This document shows positions 36,108 to 44,054 of a stretch of DNA of 55,734 nucleotides, piece by piece. The DNA is taken from contig JABABA010000027.1 of the NCBI GenBank assembly GCA_014238415.1, positions 1 through 55,734 on the forward strand, written 5' to 3'. The notes below the pieces were generated by a model. The model saw only the letters and a list, made by a program, of their open reading frames with translations. It made no database searches and had not been told where the DNA came from. Source of the stretch: Planctomycetota bacterium. GTDB lineage: Bacteria; Planctomycetota; UBA1135; GCA-002686595. The number at the start of each line of letters is the position of its first letter. Position 1 is the first letter of the stretch. The position numbers were made by a program, and so were the translations under genes.

Positions 36108-36704
36108 ATGACTCGAAGTGACTACAACCCTGAAATGCGCAGCGATGTGACCATGGGCCCTGCGATAGGCCTCTTGGAGCTTGGCAGTGTGGCGCGCGGA
36201 ATCGAAACCGTAGATTCCATTCTATGGGAGGCTGAGATAGAACTGCTCTTTGCATCCTCGGTGCAGCCGGGCAAGTACGCCATGCTCTTCAGTGGCTCGG
36301 TGGACGATCTGCAGGCTGCTCTTCGGCGTGGAGCCGAATTGGCGGGCAGCGATCTGATTGACCGTTTATTGATTCCTCAGATTCACCCGCAGGTGGAAAA
36401 TGGGCTGCGCCGTCGCGACGGCCAAATCGAAGGCACCCTGGATGCCCTCGGGGTGATCGAGACCACGAGCATTGCCGCGGCAATTCTGGCGGCGGATGCG
36501 GCCCTCAAGCAGTCAGCGGTGGACCTCTTGGAATTGCGCATCGCCAATGGACTTGGGGGGCGCAGCTACCTGAGCGTCACAGGCGAGGTCAGCGATGTGC
36601 GCTCGGCGGTTCTGTCGGGATCCAAGAGCGCCGAGACCTCCGGCATGTTGTTGCGTCAGGTTGTGATTTCACGTCCGCATCCAGATCTTTCCCGTCATCT
36701 GTAG
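36108..36704 (+). CDS. BMC-T trimeric shell protein, PduT-like but without the Fe-S cysteine
   Basis: 198 residues with two BMC domains. The first runs from GPAIGLLELGSVARGIETVDS to LLIPQIHPQV and the second from ALGVIETTSIAAAILAADAALK to VVISRPHPDL. The pattern follows PduT closely (PduT has AIGILELTSIAKG... and IHPSV at the same places). PduT's [4Fe-4S]-ligating Cys38 lies in a T-I-C-P-G-K turn. Here the turn is SVQPGKY with Gln53, so no cluster can form in that way and the central pore should pass a solute instead. A strong AAAGAGGAG ribosome-binding site precedes the ATG. An N-terminal extension of about 15 residues precedes the first domain. Confidence 0.95.
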   Translation: MTRSDYNPEMRSDVTMGPAIGLLELGSVARGIETVDSILWEAEIELLFASSVQPGKYAMLFSGSVDDLQAALRRGAELAGSDLIDRLLIPQIHPQVENGLRRRDGQIEGTLDALGVIETTSIAAAILAADAALKQSAVDLLELRIANGLGGRSYLSVTGEVSDVRSAVLSGSKSAETSGMLLRQVVISRPHPDLSRHL

Positions 36705-36722
36705 GCCCTGATCCTTCTTCAA

Positions 36723-37028
36723 GTGGCTGGCCCGCAACTAGTAACAGAAAGTGATGTTCTGGCAATGCCGGCCGGGACGCGCATTCTGTTGTCGGCCAAG
36801 CGCATCGCCACTCCGGCGGCCTTGGACGCGGCCTTTCGCCGGCGCATTGATGTGTCCTACGAGGAACTCGGTGCGGCTGGTCCTGCGGTCGCCAACACCG
36901 CGAAGGACAGTGCCCTCTTGAATGACCTGCGCGCCAGGGACGGTACCTATGTTGTCGTGGTCAAGAACGGTCAGTTGACCATTTCTATTATCGGAGCCGA
37001 GGGACCTAAACCCTTTGCCCAGACTTGA
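36723..37028 (+). CDS. 101-residue BMC-operon protein with EutQ/EutT-like N-terminal module
   Basis: Starts at GTG, 18 bp after the BMC-T gene. Residues ~5-46 read LVTESDV...ATPAALDAA..., which matches the N-terminal module of the next gene (FITAEDI...VTPQALDAA...). As I recall, EutQ (LITANDIR...IITPEAR) and EutT in ethanolamine microcompartments carry the same pattern. The rest has an Ala/Asn/Asp helix and a final strand pair (GTYVVVVKNGQLTISIIG). No enzyme motif is seen. It could be a stand-alone targeting or scaffold protein, or a regulator. Confidence is good that it is a real gene, low for function. Confidence 0.7.
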   Translation: MAGPQLVTESDVLAMPAGTRILLSAKRIATPAALDAAFRRRIDVSYEELGAAGPAVANTAKDSALLNDLRARDGTYVVVVKNGQLTISIIGAEGPKPFAQT

Positions 37029-37087
37029 GTCGCTAGTCACAGAGCCCAACGCAACCAATTACGGCCCCCTCCACCCAACAACCTCTT

Positions 37088-37597
37088 ATGCCCCGCCGAT
37101 TCATCACTGCCGAAGACATCCGCCGCGTTGGCAGCGGCGAACTCGTCGTGGAGTCCCAGACAGTGGTCACGCCCCAGGCCCTTGATGCCGCGCGTTCCGT
37201 CGGAGTGGTGCTCAAGGGAGCCAACGGGGGCACCTTCGAACAGCCTGCGCCCGACCGGGGCCCGGACGCTGCGCGGGCCGAGCACTCGTTGCCTCTGATG
37301 CCAGAGCCTGAGGCCGATGACGCCGGAGGTACTGGCGTGATGGTGGTTGTGGTGGGCCGCAACCGCACCGGAGTGCTGGCAGAAATCACCTCGGCTATCG
37401 CCCAGAACGGTGGCAATGTGCGCGATATCAGCCAGCGCTCGGTGGAGGACTATTTTCATCTAGTGCTGACAGTAAGCCTCGAGCATCAAGGTCAGTTCAA
37501 GCCTCTCAAGGAAGCTCTCGACTGCTTGGGCGGAGACCAGGACTTTGTGGCTCGTGTGATGCACGAGCGCGTCTTCCGATACATGCACAGGGTATAG
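37088..37597 (+). CDS. ACT-domain protein (UPF0237-like) fused to an EutQ/EutT-like N-terminal module
   Basis: 169 residues. Residues ~5-42 are the ITAEDIR...VTPQALDAARSVGVVL module also seen in the preceding gene. A variable acidic linker (residues ~45-80) leads to a C-terminal ACT domain (GVMVVVVGRNRTGVLAEITSAIAQNGGNVRDISQR, then FHLVLTVSLE), typical of the small UPF0237 proteins. ACT domains usually bind amino acids and regulate a partner. UPF0237 and UPF0210 genes are neighbours in many genomes (for example the pneumococcal SP0238-SP0239 pair), and a UPF0210 gene follows here after 18 bp. The N-terminal module is extra relative to the ~90-residue ordinary UPF0237 protein and may target it to the microcompartment. 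Confidence 0.85.
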   Translation: MPRRFITAEDIRRVGSGELVVESQTVVTPQALDAARSVGVVLKGANGGTFEQPAPDRGPDAARAEHSLPLMPEPEADDAGGTGVMVVVVGRNRTGVLAEITSAIAQNGGNVRDISQRSVEDYFHLVLTVSLEHQGQFKPLKEALDCLGGDQDFVARVMHERVFRYMHRV

Positions 37598-37615
37598 CCC
37601 CAACAACACAACCCC

Positions 37616-38980
37616 GTGACTTTTTCCGACACCGAAATCCTAGAAACCCTGCGCATGGTAGAGTTGGAAACGCTCGACGTGCGCACCACAACTCTGGGGA
37701 TCAGCCTGTTGGATTGCGCGGACCCGGATCTGGAGAGTACTTGCGAAAAAATCTACGCCAAGATCGTTCACCACGGCAAGGACCTGGTGACCGTGGCCGA
37801 CTCGATCGCCGCGGACTATGGCGTCCCCATCGTCAACAAGCGTATCGCGGTGACTCCGATTTCCCTGGTGGCGGCAGCCAGCGGAGCTACCTGCCTCGTG
37901 CCATTGGCCCGTGCCCTGGATGCGGCGGCAGAAGAGGTCGGAGTGGACTTCATTGGTGGCTTTTCCGCATATGTGCACAAGGGCTTCACCCGCGCGGACG
38001 AGGCTCTTTTTCGTTCGATCCCCGAAGCCCTGGAGGTTACCCAGCACGTTTGTTCCTCGGTTGCTCTCGGTACTACCAAGGCTGGCATCAACATGGATGC
38101 AGTGTCTGAGTTCAGCGAACTGGTGATCGACACGGCTCAGCGCACGGCGAGCACAGGAGGACTTGGCTGCGCCAAGTTGGTCTGTTTCATGAACCCGGTA
38201 GAGGACAACCCCTTCGTCGCTGGAGCGCACATTGGTATCGGTGAGCCAGAAACCGTGATCAATGTGGGGGTCAGTGGCCCTGGTGTGGTGCGTTCAGCCC
38301 TGGAACGCTTGGGGCCGGACACTGACCTTCTGGCGGCCTACGAGACCATCAAGCGCACCGCTTTCAAGATCACCCGCGTGGGGGAGTTGGTGGGCCGCGA
38401 GGCGGCACGACGCATGAACACCACCTTTGGCATTGTGGACGTCTCCCTCGCGCCTACTCCGGCGGTGGGAGATTCTATCGCAGACATTTTGGAATTGATC
38501 GGAGTGGACAAGGCTGGTGCTCCTGGCACAACAGTGGCCTTGGCCATGTTGACCGACGCCGTCAAGAAGGGTGGCGCCATGGCGAGTTCTTGTATGGGCG
38601 GTTTGTCCGGTGCTTTCATTCCGGTTTCCGAAGATCAGGGCATGATCGATGCGGTGGCGGCGGGGGCCATGAGTCTGGCAAAGCTGGAGGCCATGACTGC
38701 CGTCTGTTCGGTTGGCCTCGACATGGTGGCAGTTCCCGGTGACACTCCGGCTGCAACTTTGACCGGCATCATCGCCGATGAGTTGGCGATTGGCATGGTC
38801 AACTCCAAGACCACCGCCGTTCGCATCATTCCCGTGCCAGGTAAGGGGCCCGGGGAAACAGTCGAGTGGGGAGGGCTCTTGGGCACGGCAATCGTGCAGG
38901 ATCCAGGGCCTTTTTCTTGCGGCCTCCTGCACCGCCGGGGTGGACGGATCCCTGCGCCCTTGCAGAGCTACAAGAACTGA
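37616..38980 (+). CDS. UPF0210 (DUF711) family protein, candidate BMC cargo
   Basis: 454 residues. The GTG at 37616 is chosen because the resulting N-terminus ([27 protein letters not shown]) is the standard UPF0210 start; a later ATG at 37655 would cut it. Other family blocks are [38 protein letters not shown] and the C-terminal GGLLGTA...GGRIPAP...SYKN. The family has no established reaction. As I recall, the pneumococcal member's structure was classified with the pyruvate-formate-lyase-like barrel fold but without a glycyl-radical loop. Here it lies inside a BMC operon without any known signature enzyme, 18 bp after its usual ACT partner. I infer it may generate, or condense, the aldehyde handled by the dehydrogenase. 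Confidence 0.9.
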   Translation: MTFSDTEILETLRMVELETLDVRTTTLGISLLDCADPDLESTCEKIYAKIVHHGKDLVTVADSIAADYGVPIVNKRIAVTPISLVAAASGATCLVPLARALDAAAEEVGVDFIGGFSAYVHKGFTRADEALFRSIPEALEVTQHVCSSVALGTTKAGINMDAVSEFSELVIDTAQRTASTGGLGCAKLVCFMNPVEDNPFVAGAHIGIGEPETVINVGVSGPGVVRSALERLGPDTDLLAAYETIKRTAFKITRVGELVGREAARRMNTTFGIVDVSLAPTPAVGDSIADILELIGVDKAGAPGTTVALAMLTDAVKKGGAMASSCMGGLSGAFIPVSEDQGMIDAVAAGAMSLAKLEAMTAVCSVGLDMVAVPGDTPAATLTGIIADELAIGMVNSKTTAVRIIPVPGKGPGETVEWGGLLGTAIVQDPGPFSCGLLHRRGGRIPAPLQSYKN

Positions 38981-38992
38981 CACGGCGACAAA

Positions 38993-40276
38993 ATGGCCTC
39001 CTGGAAGCGCACCTTTCGTGTCATTTGGCTCGCAAACCTGATCACCTCGATCGGGATGATGAGCTTCTTGCCTTTCTTCCCCAGCTTGCTGGAGGAGTTG
39101 GGTGTCCAGGACGAATCGGCCGTGCGGCTCTGGGCTGGAGTGCTTTTTGGCGCGGCTCCGCTCGCAGCGACTGTCATGTCGCCGATATGGGGCGCCCTGG
39201 GAGATCGACTTGGGCGCAAATTGATGATTTGCCGCGCCATGCTCGCGATTGCGATCTTTGTGGGGGGGATGGCCTTTGCACAGGGGCCTTGGACGCTGCT
39301 GGCCTTGCGCTTGGGTCAGGGCTTGTTCAGTGGGTTCATTCCACCCGGCATCACCCTGGTCAGCGTCCAGGCCCCCGCAGACAGGCAGGCGCGTGTGACC
39401 GGGCAACTGTCTACTTCCCTTGCCTTGGGCAGCATGATTGGGCCCCTGCTTGGAGGCTGGTTGTCCGTGGTCCTGGGTGGGCATCAGGCGGTGTTCTTGG
39501 TGGTTGGAGGTGCGGCCCTCTGCTCAGCGCTTCTGGTCTGGTTTGTAGCCCATGAGGACCTGGCAGCGCACGGGGCCCAGGACACCGCTCCCGGACGGGC
39601 GGTGAGCCATGCTTTCAGCAAGTTGAAGTCGGATGTGCGCTCGGTCCTGGTCCACCCCGCCTTGCGAGCCACAGCGTTCTTGGTGTTCGCGGTGCAGTTC
39701 GGGCTCGGCTGTTCGAATCCTCTCCTGGAACGCCTGGTTGCTCAGTTGCTGCAAAGTGATTCTGGTGGACAAGTCATGGAGTTGCTCGCACTCCTGCCCC
39801 TGACTCAAGGTGGGGGGGATTCGTCTGTGACTCTTGCGACGGCGGTAGCTTTCGGAGGCATGGCACTTGCGAACCTGCTGTGCTTGTCTCCCTGGGGACG
39901 CCGCGGGGACCGGGTCGGTTATTCAAGAGCCATGGGCGAGTCCGCAGCGCTCTCGGTTCTGGCTATTGCGATCCAGGCCAGCGCTACCACCTATGGCGCG
40001 TTGTTGGTTGGGCGCTTGTTGTTGGGAGCGGCGGTGGCGGGGATTGGGCCCTTGGCTTTTGGCCTCGCCGCCGGCGAAGTGGAAGCGGGTCGCCGCGGCG
40101 GCGCCTTTGGAGTGGTCTTCAGTGCGCGCACAGCAGCGGTGGCAGTGGGAGGGGCCATTGGTGGCGGCGTCGGCGCCCTGCTTGGAGTGCGGGCGGCGTT
40201 CATCACGGCGGGCTTGATCGTGACAATTGGGGCGGGTCTGTTTGCTCGCAATGCGCATCGGGCTCGGGAGAGCTGA
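38993..40276 (+). CDS. MFS transporter, last gene of the BMC operon
   Basis: 427 residues with about 12 hydrophobic helices in two halves. Loop 2-3 carries the MFS motif-A pattern (GALGDRLGRKLM), and the second half has a related LSPWGRRGDRVG stretch in the equivalent loop. TM5 shows GSMIGPLLGGWLS, like the drug-transporter motif C (gxxxGPxxGG), which is associated with antiporters. The start lies 12 bp after the UPF0210 stop, so the transporter is almost certainly co-transcribed and may import the microcompartment substrate or export its product. Motif C favours export. Convergent with the next gene. Confidence 0.9.
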   Translation: MASWKRTFRVIWLANLITSIGMMSFLPFFPSLLEELGVQDESAVRLWAGVLFGAAPLAATVMSPIWGALGDRLGRKLMICRAMLAIAIFVGGMAFAQGPWTLLALRLGQGLFSGFIPPGITLVSVQAPADRQARVTGQLSTSLALGSMIGPLLGGWLSVVLGGHQAVFLVVGGAALCSALLVWFVAHEDLAAHGAQDTAPGRAVSHAFSKLKSDVRSVLVHPALRATAFLVFAVQFGLGCSNPLLERLVAQLLQSDSGGQVMELLALLPLTQGGGDSSVTLATAVAFGGMALANLLCLSPWGRRGDRVGYSRAMGESAALSVLAIAIQASATTYGALLVGRLLLGAAVAGIGPLAFGLAAGEVEAGRRGGAFGVVFSARTAAVAVGGAIGGGVGALLGVRAAFITAGLIVTIGAGLFARNAHRARES

Positions 40277-40307
40277 GCGCTTCTGTCAGGCTTCCCCATC
40301 ACCTCAA

Positions 40308-41225
40308 CTATGCATTGTCCTGCTCTTCCCTCAGGATTCGCCGTGCGTTGTCTGTGTCTTGTGCAGCGAGACGTCCCGCGCTCTGGCCCCGGTCCTTGTC
40401 TGCGGCGGCGAGAGCGGTTGCCATGATTTGTTGTTTGTCGAGCCCTTTGTCAAGAGCTCCGCGCACAGCCCGGCGCATGGCTGCCATCACGCTCTGGTCG
40501 CTGGCGATGGCTTTATGGATCTTGTTGCGACCCAGGTGCATGGGGCCATGAGATGGTACCAGCCGTTCGATCTCGTAGCGTTCCACAAGTTCTCGCAGTC
40601 CGACCAGGGCTCCTTCAAACATGCGCGCTTCGTGGCGGCAAAATGGGACACCTGGGGAGACAAGGTAGTCCGCGCTCAAGAGAGTAGCCAGGGCGGGAAT
40701 CACTACAACACTCGTGCAGTTGGAGTGACCGGGCAAGAAATGCATTCGCACCTCGAGATTGTCTCCAAGTACAAGCTGCGCTTCGGTATCAAACGGATCA
40801 GTGACTTGGGGCCAGGGGTAGCCCGGGGGCTCGGCTCCCATTCTCTTGCCCAGGGCCTCTCCCGCAGCCAGGATGCGGCCCCGGGCTTCGGGGCCCTTCT
40901 CGGCGGCGATGCGCGGCATCCAAGTTCGCGCGCCTCCAAAAGAGCAACCGCCACGGATGTGATCATGGTGGGCGTGGGTCAAGATCAGGTGATTGATGTG
41001 GCGCGGTTCGGGAGGTTGCTCGGCTGTGGCGAGCCGAGCATGCAGGAGAGCGAGTTCCGCTGGTGAGAGGCCCGGATCAACGACCAAAGCCTCGTTTCCG
41101 GCAAAGAGACCCACTGAGTTGTAGTTCCAGGTCGCAGATCGAAGAACCACCAGAGGGTCAGAGTTGTTCCCCGCAACCAGAAAGAACGGGAAGCGGGGTC
41201 CGCGCTTAGATTTGCCAGTCGCCAT
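40308..41225 (-). CDS. Metallo-beta-lactamase-fold hydrolase
   Basis: 305 residues from ATG 41225, which has a perfect GAGGAGG ribosome-binding site five or so bases upstream; a TTG further upstream is less likely. Metal-binding motifs are all present: THAHHDH, a later His in LPGHSNCTS, the bridging Asp in LLSADYLVSPG and the final His in LVPSHGPMH. The C-terminal ~60 residues are helical. The fold covers glyoxalase II, lactonases and other hydrolases; the substrate cannot be assigned. The gene starts inside the end of the preceding gene (20-bp overlap), so the two are translationally coupled. Confidence 0.88.
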   Translation of the reverse strand: MATGKSKRGPRFPFFLVAGNNSDPLVVLRSATWNYNSVGLFAGNEALVVDPGLSPAELALLHARLATAEQPPEPRHINHLILTHAHHDHIRGGCSFGGARTWMPRIAAEKGPEARGRILAAGEALGKRMGAEPPGYPWPQVTDPFDTEAQLVLGDNLEVRMHFLPGHSNCTSVVVIPALATLLSADYLVSPGVPFCRHEARMFEGALVGLRELVERYEIERLVPSHGPMHLGRNKIHKAIASDQSVMAAMRRAVRGALDKGLDKQQIMATALAAADKDRGQSAGRLAAQDTDNARRILREEQDNA

Positions 41226-42273
41226 TTTCGTCCTCCTCAAAGACCCAGGCCTGACGAACTGCTTCTGTTACTACCTGCTTGATGCGCTGGGGGTCGAGGC
41301 CGCTGGGTCGCAGGGCTCCCTCCGGGTGTTCCAGGAACAAGGCGGTTTGATTCCCTCCAAACCACAGCTCAGGGGAGGGGCTATCGGGGTCTTGATGCCG
41401 CCAGTGATGATCATCATCCGGCGTACATCCCTCCAGTTCATTGAGTTCTGTGGCGAGGGCGGCCAGATCGGGCCGGGGCTGGGTCTTGCGGGTCACAAGA
41501 TCAAACCAGGATGCTGTGGATACGAGGAAACGGACGAGAGTCCCCGCTCTTGAGGGGCCAAGTACCAGCACTTTGTCCGCTGGGGAGACCGTCCAGAGGG
41601 CGTGGCGGCCGGGGTCAAATCCTCGCGCTCCCGGGCGGCTGCTGGCTTGCTCGGGGCTGCCGGTCCAGATGCTGAAGTCCAGGTGCACCAGGTCGTCGTG
41701 CTGGGTGTGCTGCAGGTCATCCGTGTCAGCCCGCCAGTCGGCCAGCTCTGGAGTCCAAAGGGAGGCGTCCCGTTCAAGGCCTCCATCCAACCAACCGGGG
41801 ATGCGCTCAAAGGCTGCCAAGCTGGCGGCAGAATAGCGCTCTTGGACGCTCATGCCACCCAGGTCCACATCCGATCGATCCGGATTGACCAGGTTGGTGA
41901 TGGCTGCATCCAGCATCAAACTCTCTTCGGTTGGGGCGGAGAAGAAGTCCCCGGCGGCTGCTGCTCCCAGCAAGGCCTCTGAGTGGGAAAGCGCCCATTC
42001 ACCTTGCAGGATCGAGAGTGCCGCCAGGACGCCGTCCGTGTCGTAGTGATTGTTGCCAACTGCCACACATCCTTCACTCAGTCTGGCCCGCTCTTCCATT
42101 GGAAGAGCGGAGAATCCAAGCGCTATTCCAGTCGAAAGGTCATGGCGAAGGTTGGTGGGCGTACTGTTCCCTGGCCAATGTGATAGTTCCAGGCCTGGGG
42201 CACCGCCGGTTCCATCCACGGTGATGATGCGTTCGTTGGGGGCCTCGCTGAAAATCTGGAAGGGCAGTTGCAC
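41206..42273 (-). CDS. Conserved protein of unknown function (possibly DUF6687)
   Basis: 355 residues from a GTG start, 6 bp after the preceding TPR gene. The N-terminal part has VDGTGGAPGLELSHWPGNSTP and a VGNNHYDTDGVLAALSIL block. The latter resembles the Asp/His-rich loops of phosphohydrolases of the DHH type and, from memory, DUF6687 proteins. The remainder is Trp-rich with no transmembrane segment or signal peptide, so it is cytoplasmic. It is coupled to the metallo-beta-lactamase-fold gene by overlap. I cannot assign a reaction. Confidence 0.7.
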   Translation of the reverse strand: MQLPFQIFSEAPNERIITVDGTGGAPGLELSHWPGNSTPTNLRHDLSTGIALGFSALPMEERARLSEGCVAVGNNHYDTDGVLAALSILQGEWALSHSEALLGAAAAGDFFSAPTEESLMLDAAITNLVNPDRSDVDLGGMSVQERYSAASLAAFERIPGWLDGGLERDASLWTPELADWRADTDDLQHTQHDDLVHLDFSIWTGSPEQASSRPGARGFDPGRHALWTVSPADKVLVLGPSRAGTLVRFLVSTASWFDLVTRKTQPRPDLAALATELNELEGCTPDDDHHWRHQDPDSPSPELWFGGNQTALFLEHPEGALRPSGLDPQRIKQVVTEAVRQAWVFEEDENGDWQI

Positions 42274-42279
42274 AACAAC

Positions 42280-44028
42280 TCAGCCAGCCAGACTCAAAGG
42301 AGCGCTGTCGTCTGTTTTCTTGTCGCGCCCATTTGTCTTCTTGCGCTTTTGAATCAGCTTACGAATTTTCTTCAAGTTGTCGGCGGAGTCGCGCTTGGCT
42401 ATCTCCGTTCGCGTTCGTTCGAAATCCTTCAGGTCAGGGTTGGCCAGTGCCTTGACCGCCAGATCCTGAGACTTGCTGTACCAGGTTATGGCCTGTTCAA
42501 ATTCGCGATCCAGATAGTAGTGCAGGATGACGGCCCCATCGTTGTAGAGCCCTGCTTGCTCTGGTGCGAGGTCCATGCCTTTCTTATAGGCTTCCAAGGA
42601 ACGCTCGAAATAGGCCACCGCCCTGGCCTGGTCCTCTTCCTTTTTGGAACTGCGTCTAAGCACTTCGCCCGAGTCTCGCGAGAACAGACCCAGGTCGTTC
42701 CAGCGTTCCCAACTGGTGGGCTCCACGCCGCACAGGATCTCAGCGCAAACCGCTGCTTGTGCCACGCCTGTTGGTCCAGCTGCGTAACACTTGCCCTGTG
42801 TGTAGTAGACGATGCCGATGTGGAGTTCCGGGTTGCCGTTGATCATGGTCACGAGGCTCGCAGGATTCTTGTCCCACCAGGTTTCAAGTGCTTCAGCCGC
42901 ACCCACATAGTTCTCTGCCCGATAACGCGCCAGTGCCTGATACCAATAGGCGTTCTCGTAGGCGGGCCACTTTTGTACAGCTTGTTCGAGGTTCTTGTCC
43001 GCTTCTTCGTAGGCGCCGGTTTCGGTCTGCGCATAGCCGAGCCACCAAAGAAGGGTTGCGTCACCCTTGGTCTTGTCACCCCAGCGCTTGAGGTACTGCG
43101 CCTTTGCGTTTTCAAGGCAGGTGACAAAAAACGCCACCCCGTTTTCGCCACCGGCAAGGGCACCCCAGATCACTCCAAAGTCCACCTTGCTTGGGTCGGA
43201 CCCTATGGCCTGAGCGTATTCCCTGGAGGCCAGGTCCCTGTCTGGAATCCAGAGAGCCAGGGTAGCTGCTTGCAGGTGATACTCCGCGCGGTCTGAGACC
43301 GTTGACTGGTCTTCGGGCAGCAATTTGGCGGCCCTGGCGAAAGCGCCCAGTCCTTTTTTGGCCGCGTCCTGCTTGGTTTTATCGTCCTCGCGTCCTGCCG
43401 CGTCAATGGTCTGCCAGGCCAACACGAGTCCGTGTACATAGCTGGCATTGTGGGACTTCGGGCGCGCTTTGGTACCGCGCTCTGCGGAGTTGATTGCCAA
43501 CTCCAATTGGCTCGGTTCGTGGGCCAGCCATGCCGCGTGGGCCAATGGCGTGAAGGCATCGTCGAAGAGATCTGGGTCACCGTCGGTTGCGCCTTTCAGG
43601 TAGTTGGCTGCATCCACCAGGGCCAGTTGCACCGTGTTGCTGCCACCGGCAGCAATGTTGTCCAGGGCGCGCCGGTAAGAGCCCATCCCAAAGATGTACT
43701 CCACTGCGGCCCCCTTTGCTCCTGCCCTTTCCAGCAACTGCATCTGGTCGAAGGCATCGTTGTAGCGGCCCTGATCGATCCAGGAGCGCAGGACCCAGAC
43801 ACGAGTGCGCATGAGGCTGCCGGTCTTGGCATCGGCCTCCTCGAAGAGTGCTTGCGCCTGTTCGGCGCGCCCTGCGTCCAATTCGGCACGGCCAGCGGCG
43901 ATCAGACGATCTACTTCATCCGGTTGGGCTGCGTTGGGCGCACCATGGGTGATGATCGCACAAGAGACTGCGGGAGTTGAGATCGCCGGGGGAACAGAGC
44001 CCAGCAGGAAGGCAAACAAGAAGTTCAT
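42280..44028 (-). CDS. Exported TPR-repeat protein
   Basis: About 582 residues from ATG 44028, which gives a clean signal peptide (MNFLFAFLLGSVPPAISTP); a TTG at 44058 overlaps the upstream stop. The mature protein is built of helical TPR-like pairs: AGRAELDAGRAEQAQALFEEA, WWLGYAQTETGAYEEADKNLEQAV, YENAYWYQALARYRAENY and others. It ends in a Lys-rich tail. It is paralogous in style to the next gene upstream; both end with a module where a Tyr-x-x-x...NDGA/NDAG-x-I/V-x-x-Y-Y-L block precedes the last repeats. Probably a periplasmic scaffold. No enzymatic motif is visible. Confidence 0.82.
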   Translation of the reverse strand: MNFLFAFLLGSVPPAISTPAVSCAIITHGAPNAAQPDEVDRLIAAGRAELDAGRAEQAQALFEEADAKTGSLMRTRVWVLRSWIDQGRYNDAFDQMQLLERAGAKGAAVEYIFGMGSYRRALDNIAAGGSNTVQLALVDAANYLKGATDGDPDLFDDAFTPLAHAAWLAHEPSQLELAINSAERGTKARPKSHNASYVHGLVLAWQTIDAAGREDDKTKQDAAKKGLGAFARAAKLLPEDQSTVSDRAEYHLQAATLALWIPDRDLASREYAQAIGSDPSKVDFGVIWGALAGGENGVAFFVTCLENAKAQYLKRWGDKTKGDATLLWWLGYAQTETGAYEEADKNLEQAVQKWPAYENAYWYQALARYRAENYVGAAEALETWWDKNPASLVTMINGNPELHIGIVYYTQGKCYAAGPTGVAQAAVCAEILCGVEPTSWERWNDLGLFSRDSGEVLRRSSKKEEDQARAVAYFERSLEAYKKGMDLAPEQAGLYNDGAVILHYYLDREFEQAITWYSKSQDLAVKALANPDLKDFERTRTEIAKRDSADNLKKIRKLIQKRKKTNGRDKKTDDSAPLSLAG

Positions 44029-44054
44029 GGAAATCAGTAGAGGGTGGCGGGAAC

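Noticed and set aside
38773..38980. Glycyl-radical loop in the UPF0210 protein
   Set aside because: I looked for an R-V-x-G-[FY] type motif near the C-terminus, given the suspected fold relation. The end reads GGRIPAP...SYKN, the ordinary UPF0210 ending, so there is no sign of a glycyl radical enzyme.
38294..39484. 396-codon open frame antisense to the end of UPF0210 and the start of the MFS gene
   Set aside because: It spans two well-supported genes on the other strand and has a low-complexity His/Arg/Gln composition with no recognisable domain.
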